Shown here piece after piece: positions 22,782 through 30,613 of a DNA stretch of 64,000 bases (positions are counted from its first letter, which is position 1; each line of letters begins with the position of its first letter). The position numbers were made by a program, and so were the translations under genes. The DNA comes from Synaphobranchus kaupii (Eukaryota; Chordata; Actinopteri; Anguilliformes; Synaphobranchidae): contig CM056377.1 of the NCBI GenBank assembly GCA_029718625.1, positions 98,076,998-98,140,997 on the forward strand, read 5' to 3'. The notes beneath the pieces are model-generated. The model was given only the letters and a program-made list of their open reading frames with translations, was not told where the DNA came from and ran no database searches.

Positions 22782-23424
22782 CCAGTTCGTTAACTATCGT
22801 CACTTGGTGTTAGTGCTCGTTGTGTTATCTGGTCTTTTACTTCGAACTACTCGCTTGGTTGTGGGATATTATCCCCTTACAGCATTTGGTTCCGCTCGAA
22901 ACTACGGATTGGTAGTTTACCTCCCCAGTTATTTCCTGTTGTGAATGTAGCTAACCTGTTTCCCTTCTCCTCCACCTAACCCAGCTCCCACTCTTCAGCA
23001 GCAGTGTTCGTAAGCCCGGTGTTCGTTGTGTGTGTTGCGGTACCTCCACCTCCTGCTCGCGTAGGCTCCGCGGTGGCATTATTCCTGGCTACCCTCCAGC
23101 TGTTCCTGTCCGGCCGAAGAAGCCACCAAAGTCTTCGGTTACGGTTCCGGGAGCTCTGGAGACCAGTCAGCTCCATCCGGACCTACCGCAGCTACGCCAC
23201 ACTACCCTGCCCTGCCGTGCTTCATCATTCACCTACCTGCCAAGCCCTGCACCTCCGTGAGAACCTCCCGGTCCTTCCCGTGCCTTTCCTTGCACTAATC
23301 CCCCTCTGTTTTTGTTTGTCCTGTACCGGTGCAGTCATTCCGGTCCAGTTCCAGCCCTGCCGTAGTGAGTCGCTCCCCTGCTAGTTCCAGTCCAGTCCAG
23401 GCGTGAGTCGTATCACTACCAGTT

Positions 23425-23736
23425 CAAAGTCCAGTTCCGGTTTGGAACATTCCGTTCCAGACGCGGATTCCTGTGTGGACCTCCCGGTCCAGTTCCAGCC
23501 CAGTCCAGTTCCGGTTTGGAACATTCCGTTCCAGACCCTGATTCCAGTGTGGACCTCCCGGTCCAGTTCCAGTCCAGTCCAGTTCCGGTTTGGAACATTC
23601 CGTTCCAGACCCTGATTCCAGTGTGGACCGCCCGGTCCAGTTCCAGTCCAGTCCAGTTCCGGTTTGGAACATTCCGTTCCAGACCCTGATTCCCGTGTGG
23701 ACCTCCCGGTCCAGATCCTCCAGTCCAGCTCCGGCT
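23425..23736 (+). repeat. 74-bp tandem repeat array in the 5' LTR
   Basis: 'tttggaacattccgttccag' starts at 23441, 23515, 23589 and 23663, giving an exact 74-bp spacing. A degenerate partial unit follows. In the 3' LTR the same array starts at 29192 and has a fifth, partly degenerate unit at 29488. The array lies in the presumed untranslated leader; its open frames on both strands are by-products of the period. Confidence 0.9.
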
Positions 23737-23830
23737 TGGAGCAGCCCGCCCCGGGCTTCCAGGCAATACCTGTGTTATTCTGTGTGTTGCCATTCCTGTA
23801 CAGTGTTGGGACTACCCCAACACTTAATTT

Positions 23831-23836
23831 ATTAAA
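23831..23836 (+). terminator. Probable LTR poly(A) signal ATTAAA
   Basis: ATTAAA is followed within 20-40 bases by a T/GT-rich stretch. The equivalent hexamer occurs in the 3' LTR near 29624. If used, R would run from 22781 to about 23855, over 1 kb, which is long for this class. Confidence 0.5.
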
Positions 23837-23905
23837 AACTCCTTTTTTGTGAATCTGTCTCCTGGTCGTTGCACTTGGGTTCGTCCCGTATCTGATACGT
23901 AACAG

Positions 23906-23916
23906 AACGAACTGGC
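23906..23916 (+). promoter_or_regulatory. Self-priming primer-binding site (11 nt)
   Basis: AACGAACTGGC is the exact complement of GCCAGTTCGTT at 22781-22791, and pairing stops on both sides. In Tf1 and the vertebrate sushi group, the first 11 bases of the mRNA fold back onto this site and prime minus-strand synthesis in place of a tRNA. It starts one base after the LTR. Confidence 0.75.
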
Positions 23917-23923
23917 CTAAAAC

Positions 23924-24880
23924 ATGGACCCAGCCGACCTGGAGCAGATTCGGCACGCCTTCTCCTGCCAAACTGCGGTCAGCGACCAACAGGGCCGCCG
24001 TTTGGATGACGTGTTGGAGGTGCTGAGGGGCATCACGGAACAAGTGACGCAGCTGACTCTTCACCAGCCGCTTCCGCGTATACCTTTGGGCCCTACACCG
24101 CCCGCACCGGATCCACCGGTGGACCCTCCTGTGTCTACTTCATTTCGTGAGCCCCGCGTTCAACATCCAGAGTTATACCGCGGGGGATTGGGAAAATGTC
24201 GCAAATTCCTTATGAAGTGCGACATTGTATTCCGGATGCAGCCCTCCTCCTTCGCCTCCGACCCATGTAAGATCGCTTTTATTATGAGCAGCTTGGGAGG
24301 AGGTGCCCTGGAGTGGGCTACATCCATCTGGGATAGCCAAGTCGCGCTCTGCAACAACTTCGCTGCCTTCACCGCCGAGATGCGGCGTGTGTTTGATCAC
24401 CCTGCCTGTGGGCGAGATGCAACTCAGCGCCTACTTCAGGTCCATCAAGGGAGTCGTAGCGTCGCTGAAATGGCCATCCAATTCCGTACCCTCGCAGCGG
24501 AGTCCGGATGGAACGACACCGCCCTTCAGGGGGCCTTCCGCCAGGCACTCAGCGAGGAGCTTAAAGACCAACTTGCCACCCGTGAAGAATCCACCTCACT
24601 CAATAGCCTTATTAGCCTGGCCATAGCAATTGACAACCGTCTCCGTATCCGGGCCCGTGAGCGAGGGGGGAACCCCGGTCATCTACCACACATACGCTCT
24701 CACCCTTCTGCTTCTGGATCCAGGGCGGCGTCTGGGGTCTCCGAAGAGGAGCCCATGCAACTGGGCAGAGTTGCGGTCAACTCCGAGGAGCGCCAACGTC
24801 GCCTGCGATCTAGATCCTGTTTTTATTGTGGCAAGCCTGGCCACCAGATCGCCTCATGCCCCATTCGCCCAAAAGAATAG
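23924..24880 (+). CDS. gag: Gag polyprotein of the chromovirus
   Basis: The 318-residue Gag forms the virus-like particle that packages element RNA. Its N-terminal part is Pro-rich around residues 51-72. A capsid-like helical region (about 80-245) follows, with the LYRGG, FRMQPSSF and LEWATSIWD blocks typical of Ty3/gypsy capsids. The C terminus is a basic stretch and one CCHC zinc knuckle, C299-x2-C302-x4-H307-x4-C312, for RNA binding. The ATG at 23924 is the first after the primer site, only 7 bases beyond it. The frame is intact. The stop at 24878-24880 is bypassed by a -1 frameshift to make Gag-Pol. Relatives of this Gag were domesticated in mammals (PEG10/RTL family). Confidence 0.9.
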   Translation: MDPADLEQIRHAFSCQTAVSDQQGRRLDDVLEVLRGITEQVTQLTLHQPLPRIPLGPTPPAPDPPVDPPVSTSFREPRVQHPELYRGGLGKCRKFLMKCDIVFRMQPSSFASDPCKIAFIMSSLGGGALEWATSIWDSQVALCNNFAAFTAEMRRVFDHPACGRDATQRLLQVHQGSRSVAEMAIQFRTLAAESGWNDTALQGAFRQALSEELKDQLATREESTSLNSLISLAIAIDNRLRIRARERGGNPGHLPHIRSHPSASGSRAASGVSEEEPMQLGRVAVNSEERQRRLRSRSCFYCGKPGHQIASCPIRPKE

Positions 24881-24913
24881 GCTCGCCAGTTAAACTGGGC
24901 GTACTGACGAGCC
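24868..24913 (+). promoter_or_regulatory. -1 programmed ribosomal frameshift signal (gag-pol)
   Basis: The slippery heptamer C CCA AAA (24868-24874) is in the correct gag phase. After five bases a stem-loop can form: GGCTCG (24880-24885) with CGAGCC (24908-24913), a 2x2 internal loop, then AGT (24888-24890) with ACT (24903-24905). A shift by -1 leads directly into the open protease frame and avoids the gag stop at 24878. X XXY YYZ plus a downstream structure is the standard retroelement arrangement. Confidence 0.7.
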
Positions 24914-25704
24914 CTATCATACCCTGCCATGCAGCCCAGAATCGCCTGGTCTTTAAGGCCACTCTCCTGTGGAGGGACAAGTCCGAAGTCTCGTCGGCCC
25001 TCATCGACTCTGGGGCCGACGCCAACTTTATGGACACCACCTTCGCCAGGAGGGCCGGCATCCCCACGGAACTACTACCCTCTCCCATTACTGCCTTCGC
25101 CTTAGACGGTAGGAGTCTGGGGTTAGTGACCCACTCCACCGTTCCCTTACAGCTCGTCTTATCCGGCAATCATCGGGAGAGCATTCAACTCCTGCTCATC
25201 AACTCAAAACAATCCTCCATAGTTTTGGGTCAGACCTGGCTCCGCCTTCATAACCCTCATATCGACTGGCAGGCCGGTCGCATCCTGGCGTGGAGTGGCC
25301 ACTGCCTGGCTAGCTGTCTCCGTTCCGCTCTCCCCCCTCCGGGGTCCAAGAATCCCAGCACCAACCTACCCGAACCCGATCTGTCCAACGTTCCCAAACA
25401 ATATCACGACCTCTGCCTGACCTTTTCCAAATCACGCGCTCTGTCCCTACCTCCTCACCGACCTTACGATTGCTGTATAGACCTGCTGGCGGGAGCCAAA
25501 CTTCCGTCTGGCCGTCTCTACAGCCTGTCGGGGCCAGAGAAACTCGCCATGGAAGAGTACATTCATGAGTCCCCTCGCCTCGGGCATCATCCGTCCCTCC
25601 TCTTCTCCTGTTGGTGCTGGGTTCTTTTTTGTAGGGAAGAAGGACGGCTCACTACGGCCCTGCATCGACTATCGGGGGCTCAATCAAATCACCATCCGCA
25701 ATAA
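24874..25704 (+). CDS. pol: Pol N-terminal part: aspartic protease and linker to RT
   Basis: This frame is entered by the -1 shift. It encodes the retropepsin-like protease with active-site motif [10 protein letters not shown] (about 25002-25031), needed to cut Gag-Pol. A flap-like and hydrophobic-glycine region with [17 protein letters not shown] near 25218-25270 follows. The pre-RT segment with [13 protein letters not shown] lies near 25450-25490. The true coding sequence continues into RT, but an extra C in the run 25571-25574 puts the downstream part in another frame. The last 43 or so codons up to the stop at 25702-25704 are therefore out-of-frame translation. Confidence 0.85.
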   Translation, partial: RIGSPVKLGVLTSPIIPCHAAQNRLVFKATLLWRDKSEVSSALIDSGADANFMDTTFARRAGIPTELLPSPITAFALDGRSLGLVTHSTVPLQLVLSGNHRESIQLLLINSKQSSIVLGQTWLRLHNPHIDWQAGRILAWSGHCLASCLRSALPPPGSKNPSTNLPEPDLSNVPKQYHDLCLTFSKSRALSLPPHRPYDCCIDLLAGAKLPSGRLYSLSGPEKLAMEEYIHESPRLGHHPSLLFSCWCWVLFCREEGRLTTALHRLSGAQSNHHPQ

Positions 25705-28228
25705 ATATCCTCTCCCCCTCATTAACACTGCTTTTGAACCCCTCTCGCAGGCCGTCATTTTCACCAAGCTCGACCTCCGTAATGCGTACCACTTGGTGCG
25801 CATACGGGAGGGGGATGAATGGAAGACTGCCTTCAATACCCCGTTGGGCCACTATGAGTACCTGGTGGTTCCCTTCGGCCTTACTAACGCCCCGGCAGTC
25901 TTCCAGGGCATGGTGAATGACGTGCTGCGAGACCTGTTGGGGAAAACTGTTTTTGTTTACATAGACGATATTTTGATTTTTTCCAAGTCCCCTCAGGAAC
26001 ACATTCTCCATGTCCGGGAGGTTCTCCAGCGTCTCCTTGAGAACCAGCTCTTCGTCAAGGCAGAGAAGTGCTCCTTCCACGTCTCTTCAGTCCCGTTCCT
26101 CGGCTTCATCATTGAGGAGGGCAGTATCCGGGCGGATCCTGTCAAAGTCAAGGCGGTGACGGAATGGCCCCAACCCACCTCTCGTAAGCACCTGCAACAA
26201 TTCCTTGGTTTTGCTCATTTCTATCGTCGTTTTATCCGTAATTACAGTGTCATTGCTGCTCCCCTTACCAAACTCACCTCCACTGTTTTTTCTTTCTGTT
26301 GGAACTCCGAGGCTCAGCTCGCTTTTGAACAGCTTAAAGCTCGGTTTTCCTCGGCCCCTATTCTTTGTCACCCTGATCCCACCCGTCAATTTACGATTGA
26401 GGTGGATGCCTCCGACACCGGCGTGGGGGCCATTCTGTCCCAACGTGCTGCCTTGGACAACAAACTCCATCCCTGTGCCTTTTTCTCCCGGAGGCTGTCC
26501 TCCGCCGAGCGAAATTATGATGTCGGGGATCGGGAGCTTCTTGCCATAAAGCTGGCTCTTGAGGAGTGGCGCCACTGGCTGGAGGGGGCAGGTACCCCCT
26601 TTATTGTTTTAACTGACCACCAAAATTTAATTTACTTGAAGTCTGCTAAGAGGCTTAATGCCAGACAGGCTAGGTGGTCACTTTTCTTTGCCCGTTTCAA
26701 TTTTTCTGTTTCCTTCCGCCCCGGTTCCCGCAATATTAAGGCGGATGCCTTATCCCGTGTGTTTTCCCTTCCCTCCAGTCCTGCTGACCCCGAGCCTATT
26801 CTACCAGCGTCCTGCGTGGTGGCTGCGGTCTCCTGGAGGATTGAGGAGATTGTGAGGTCCGCCCAGACTTCCCACCCTGACCCCCGTAGTAACCCTAACT
26901 CCTCCCTGTTTGTTCCCAACTCCGTCCGCTCCCAGGTCCTTGAGTGGGTTCACGCCTCCTGCCTGGCGTGTCACCCAGGTGTTGCCAGAACGACCACCCT
27001 CGTCAGGAGGAGCTTTTGGTGGCCCACTCTCAAGGAGGATACCCGTGCTTTTGTCCTGGCCTGCGCAGTGTGCGCCAGGAGCAAGGCTTCCCACCATCCT
27101 CCCTCTGGTCTTCTCCTTCCCCTCCCTGTCCCGGGCCGTCCTTGGAGCCACATTGGCGTGGATTTCGTCACCGGTCTGCCTTTGTCAGAGGGCAACTCTG
27201 TCATTCTGACAATTGTGGATCGGTTCTCCAAGGCGGTTCACTTCATTCCCCTCCCTAAGCTCCCGTCCGCCCTCGAAACTGCGGAGCTCCTGGTGGTACA
27301 TGTGGTCAGGCTGCACGGGATCCCATCCGACATTGTTTCGGACCGTGGGCCCCAATTCTCCTCCCAGGTTTGGAAGGCGTTCTGTGTAGCCCTGGGGGCC
27401 TCGGCCAGTTTGTCGTCTGGCTTCCATCCCCAGTCTAACGGCCAGGCAGAGAGGGCGAACCAGGACCTGGGGGCCGCCCTGCGGTGCGTCACTGCTCGCA
27501 ATCCCGCCTCCTGGAGCCGTTTTCTCCCCTGGGTAGAGTACGCTCACAACTCCCTTAAAAGTGCCTCCACTGGGTTGTCCCCATTTGAGTGCTCATTAGG
27601 TTACCAACCCCCTCTCCTATCGGCCCAGGAGGCCAAGGTAGCAGTTCCCTCCGTTAATTCTCACATCCTCAAATGCAAGCGCATTTGGAGACTTGCACGC
27701 ACCGCACTCCTGCGTTCTAATTCCCGTTCGCAGCGTCTGGCGGACCTGCACAGGACCGCAGCCCCCAAGTACAGGGCCGGTCAGCAGGTCTGGCTATCCA
27801 CATCCAACATTTCCCTTCCCTCCTCCTCTAAGAAACTTCGGCCCCGGTTTATTGGTCCCTTCCCTGTTGTATGTCTCATTAACCCAGTTTCTGTTAAGCT
27901 CTCCCTCCCTGCCTCCCTCAAAGTTTACCCCGTTTTTCATGTGTCACAAATCAAGCCTGTCGCCTCCAGCCCCCTCAGTGCCCCTACCCTCCCTCCTCCA
28001 CCTGTCCGAGTCATCGACAACGCCCCGGCCTACACGGTGGACCGCATCATCGACATCCGCCGTAAGGGTCGGGGTTTCCAATACCTCGTGGACTGGGAGG
28101 GGTATGGTCCTGAGGAGCGGTCGTGGCTCCACAGGGGCCTCATCCTGGATCAATCACTGATCCAGGATTTCCACAGTCGCTTCCCATCCAAGACCAGGCC
28201 GCCAGGTACGCCAGGTGGCGTACGTTGA
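25565..28228 (+). CDS. pol: Pol: reverse transcriptase, RNase H, integrase, chromodomain
   Basis: 887 codons are open. [22 protein letters not shown] (residues 17-36), LDLRNAY (69-75) and catalytic YIDD (132-135). RNase H: VDAS (about 280-283) and [20 protein letters not shown] (308-327), then LTDHQNL. Integrase: zinc-binding H463, H470, C500, C503; catalytic triad D533, D593, E629 with exact D-x35-E spacing; GPF module (about 761-800). Chromodomain: [20 protein letters not shown] to GYGPEERSW (about 823-870), which in relatives reads histone marks and steers integration. ATG 25565 is only the first Met in this frame; the real start lies upstream in the protease frame. All catalytic residues are present, so this copy is one base away from a continuous pol. 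Confidence 0.95.
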   Translation: MSPLASGIIRPSSSPVGAGFFFVGKKDGSLRPCIDYRGLNQITIRNKYPLPLINTAFEPLSQAVIFTKLDLRNAYHLVRIREGDEWKTAFNTPLGHYEYLVVPFGLTNAPAVFQGMVNDVLRDLLGKTVFVYIDDILIFSKSPQEHILHVREVLQRLLENQLFVKAEKCSFHVSSVPFLGFIIEEGSIRADPVKVKAVTEWPQPTSRKHLQQFLGFAHFYRRFIRNYSVIAAPLTKLTSTVFSFCWNSEAQLAFEQLKARFSSAPILCHPDPTRQFTIEVDASDTGVGAILSQRAALDNKLHPCAFFSRRLSSAERNYDVGDRELLAIKLALEEWRHWLEGAGTPFIVLTDHQNLIYLKSAKRLNARQARWSLFFARFNFSVSFRPGSRNIKADALSRVFSLPSSPADPEPILPASCVVAAVSWRIEEIVRSAQTSHPDPRSNPNSSLFVPNSVRSQVLEWVHASCLACHPGVARTTTLVRRSFWWPTLKEDTRAFVLACAVCARSKASHHPPSGLLLPLPVPGRPWSHIGVDFVTGLPLSEGNSVILTIVDRFSKAVHFIPLPKLPSALETAELLVVHVVRLHGIPSDIVSDRGPQFSSQVWKAFCVALGASASLSSGFHPQSNGQAERANQDLGAALRCVTARNPASWSRFLPWVEYAHNSLKSASTGLSPFECSLGYQPPLLSAQEAKVAVPSVNSHILKCKRIWRLARTALLRSNSRSQRLADLHRTAAPKYRAGQQVWLSTSNISLPSSSKKLRPRFIGPFPVVCLINPVSVKLSLPASLKVYPVFHVSQIKPVASSPLSAPTLPPPPVRVIDNAPAYTVDRIIDIRRKGRGFQYLVDWEGYGPEERSWLHRGLILDQSLIQDFHSRFPSKTRPPGTPGGVR
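25571..25574 (+). other. Frameshifting C run in pol
   Basis: The reading frame changes between the protease/linker and RT at a run of four C. Protein similarity on both sides is continuous if one C is surplus. It is either a real inactivating insertion or a homopolymer sequencing error. Confidence 0.75.
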
Positions 28229-28236
28229 GGGGGGGG
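28227..28236 (+). promoter_or_regulatory. Polypurine tract
   Basis: GAGGGGGGGG overlaps the pol stop and lies three bases before the 3' LTR. It is the expected RNase H-resistant primer for plus-strand synthesis. Confidence 0.8.
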
Positions 28237-28239
28237 TAC

Positions 28240-29697
28240 TGTAATGTTCCGCTCCCTTCCTGTTCGTTTTCCGTGTTTTCCTGTTTTCCCTCCGTGTCAT
28301 GTTGGATCCTTTTGTCCGTGTTTTCCCCGCTGCTGCGGACTAGGCGTGTCCTTCCCTGTCTTGTTCGTCTGGTTGTTTTGTCTTACTTCCGCCTTTCACT
28401 CCTTCCCCCTCGTTGCATGCATTTCCTCACCTGGTGTTTCGCAATCACTCCCGTTTTATTTCCACACCTGTTCCTTATTTAGTTCTGTCATTAACCTCAC
28501 TATATAGTCTTTCGGCTGGCTGCCAGTCGGCGCCAGTTCGTTAACTATCGTCACTTGGTGTTAGTGCTCATTGTGTTATCTGGTCTTTTACTTCGAACTA
28601 CTCGCTTGGTTGTGGGATATTATCCCCTTACAGCATTTGGTTCCGCTCGAAACTACGGATTGGTAGTTTACCTCCCCAGTTATTTCCTGTTGTGAATGTA
28701 GCTAACCTGTTTCCCTTCTCCTCCACCTAACCCAGCTCCCACTCTTCAGCAGCAGTGTTCGTAAGCCCGGTGTTCGTTGTGTGTGTTGCGGTACCTCCAC
28801 CTCCTGCTCGCGTAGGCTCCGCGGTGGCATTATTCCTGGCTACCCTCCAGCTGTTCCTGTCCGGCCGAAGAAGCCACCAAAGTCTTCGGTTACGGTTCCG
28901 GGAGCTCTGGAGACCAGTCAGCTCCATCCAGACCTACCGCAGCTACGCCACACTACCCTGCCCTGCCGTGCTTCATCATTCACCTACCTGCCAAGCCCTG
29001 CACCTCCGTGAGAACCTCCCGGTCCTTCCCGTGCCTTTCCTTGCACTAATCCCCCTCTGTTTTTGTTTGTCCTGTACCGGTGCAGTCATTCCGGTCCAGT
29101 TCCAGCCCTGCCGTAGTGAGTCGCTCCCCTGCTAGTTCCAGTCCAGTCCAGGCGTGAGTCGTATCACTACCTGTTCAAAGTCCAGTTCCGGTTTGGAACA
29201 TTCCGTTCCAGACGCGGATTCCTGTGTGGACCTCCCGGTCCAGTTCCAGCCCAGTCCAGTTCCGGTTTGGAACATTCCGTTCCAGACCCTGATTCCAGTG
29301 TGGACCTCCCGGTCCAGTTCCAGTCCAGTCCAGTTCCGGTTTGGAACATTCCGTTCCAGACCCTGATTCCAGTGTGGACCGCCCGGTCCAGTTCCAGTCC
29401 AGTCCAGTTCCGGTTTGGAACATTCCGTTCCAGACCCTGATTCCCGTGTGGACCTCCCGGTCCAGTTCCTGTCCAGTCCAGTTCCGGCTTGGAACGATAA
29501 GTTCCAGATCCTCCAGTCCAGCTCCGGCTTGGAGCAGCCCGCCCCGGGCTTCCAGGCAATACCTGTGTTATTCTGTGTGTTGCCATTCCTGTACAGTGTT
29601 GGGACTACCCCAACACTTAATTTATTAAAAACTCCTTTTTTGTGAATCTGTCTCCTGGTCGTTGCACTTGGGTTCGTCCCGTATCTGATACGTAACA
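28240..29697 (+). repeat. 3' LTR of the chromovirus
   Basis: 1,458 bp and near-identical to the 5' LTR. Differences seen: one T and one C length change in U3, a handful of transitions and one transversion, and a 42-bp extra piece in the tandem array near 29466-29507. The low divergence supports recent insertion. Confidence 0.95.
29176..29529 (+). repeat. 74-bp tandem repeat array in the 3' LTR
   Basis: Units start at 29192, 29266, 29340 and 29414, plus a degenerate fifth at 29488, all with 74-bp spacing. The 5' LTR lacks most of the fifth unit. Confidence 0.9.
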
Positions 29698-29702
29698 ATT
29701 TG
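29698..29702. repeat. 5-bp target site duplication (right), atttg
   Basis: Matches 22482-22486 exactly. Five base pairs is the usual size for Ty3/gypsy integration. Confidence 0.9.
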
Positions 29703-30003
29703 GTCGCATATCCTTTGCATGCCATAACTTCCTGATGTCTGTGACCCAACAATATCAAAAGACTCTTGATATCTTATTTTCTGGTACTCCTACAAGCGAT
29801 ACTATAACCTCTCTGCATATGAATGGATCTCTATGGGACTAGATTTAGCTGTAAATTTCACTGGAACAGTATAGAACACATGGTTGGCTAAATGGCTCTC
29901 AGTCATCAAGGTCTGACGTATCAAACAAGCCTTAAACCATCACTCTGCTGCCAGATATGCAGTAGATATGGATGGATAACTTGAAGGGTTTCTTCTCCTG
30001 ACT
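29703..30003 (+). repeat. Inner left arm of the foldback element
   Basis: This is the continuation of the left arm after the inserted chromovirus. It is complementary to about 30034-30345. A one-strand copy of part of it is found at 59690-59870. The wording 'gatgtctgtgacccaac' resembles sequence next to ends of autonomous fish Tc1-like elements, so the arms were probably captured from one. Confidence 0.8.
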
Positions 30004-30033
30004 CATTTTCCTATTGAACTCTATGGAAAAATA

Positions 30034-30613
30034 AGTCAGGAGAAACAACCCTTCAAGTAATCCATCCATATCTACTGCATATCTGGCAGCAGAGTGATGG
30101 TTTGAGGTTTGTTTGATACCTCAGACCCTTGATGACTTACAGCCATTTCACCACCCATGCATTCCATACTTTTCCAGCATAGTTTACAGCTAAATCTAGT
30201 CCCACCCCCCCAATTCCCATAGAGATCCATTCAAATGCAGAGAAGTTATAGTATCGCTTGTAAGAGTACCAGAAAATAAGATATCAAGAGTCTTTTGATA
30301 TTGTTGGGTTACAGACATCAGGAAGTCGTGGCATGCAAAGGATATGCAACCAAATATTAAAAATGATTACATTATTCTACATTATGTTAAACTGTCCAAT
30401 ATTTTTTATGCCCGAAAATGGGGGGGACTATGTACAAAAGTTCTATAATTTCTAAACAGTTCATCCGATATGGATGAAAATACCCTCAAATTAAAGCTGA
30501 CAGTCTGCACTTCAACCTTATTGTCATTGTATCCTTTCAAACTCAAAGTGCTAGAGTACAGAACCAAAATAACAAAAAATGTGTCACTGTCCAATTAATT
30601 ATGGTGCTCACTG
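30034..30613 (-). repeat. Right arm of the foldback element
   Basis: Uninterrupted arm complementary to both left-arm pieces. The junction at 30355-30370 preserves the unsplit version of the retrotransposon target, which proves where the chromovirus inserted. Confidence 0.85.

Larger units (their letters stand above)
22487..23904 (+). repeat. 5' LTR of the chromovirus
   Basis: 1,418 bp, starting TGTAATG and ending GTAACA. U3 is about 294 bp, up to the predicted start site at 22781. A long R/U5 follows, containing four copies of a 74-bp tandem repeat and an ATTAAA poly(A) signal at 23831. It is 42 bp shorter than the 3' LTR in the repeat array after allowing for two one-base indels. Confidence 0.95.
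22487..29697 (+). mobile_element. Young Ty3/gypsy chromovirus (Tf1/sushi-like LTR retrotransposon)
   Basis: A 7,211-bp element has LTRs of 1,418 and 1,458 bp (TGT...ACA) flanked by a perfect 5-bp duplication, atttg, at 22482-22486 and 29698-29702. The order is LTR, self-priming PBS, gag, -1 frameshift signal, protease, RT, RNase H, integrase, chromodomain, polypurine tract, LTR. A C-terminal chromodomain places it among chromoviruses. I count about five substitutions, two one-base indels and one 42-bp repeat indel between the LTRs, so the insertion is recent. An extra C at 25571-25574 breaks pol. There is no envelope gene. Confidence 0.95.
22220..30613. mobile_element. Tc1/mariner-type foldback element, split by a retrotransposon
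   Basis: TA flanks both ends (22218-22219 and 30614-30615). The termini CAGTGAGCACCATAATTCAT (left) and its near-perfect complement (right) start arms that stay complementary all the way to a 30-base loop at 30004-30033. Excluding the inserted chromovirus and one target copy, the element is about 1.15 kb with arms of about 570-580 bp, so it is essentially one palindrome. It has no transposase gene. It must be mobilised in trans by a related Tc1-like enzyme. Related pieces occur at 5997, 45771 and 59690. Confidence 0.8.

Noticed and set aside
23381..24064. Long minus-strand open frame (227 codons) with a repeated Trp/Gly/Asn-rich pattern
   Set aside because: It is antisense to the 74-bp LTR repeat array and gag. 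The 74-bp unit is not a multiple of three and so opens several frames on both strands. There is no family resemblance.
24160..24893. Alternative plus- and minus-strand frames overlapping gag
   Set aside because: Codon-phase shadows of gag. Only the 23924-24880 frame has capsid and CCHC motifs.
26087..27547. Several minus-strand frames of 90-160 codons opposite pol
   Set aside because: They are antisense shadows of the RT-integrase reading frame, with no motifs of their own.
22487..29697. Envelope gene making this an endogenous retrovirus
   Set aside because: After the chromodomain the stop codon runs straight into the polypurine tract and LTR, so there is no room for an envelope gene.
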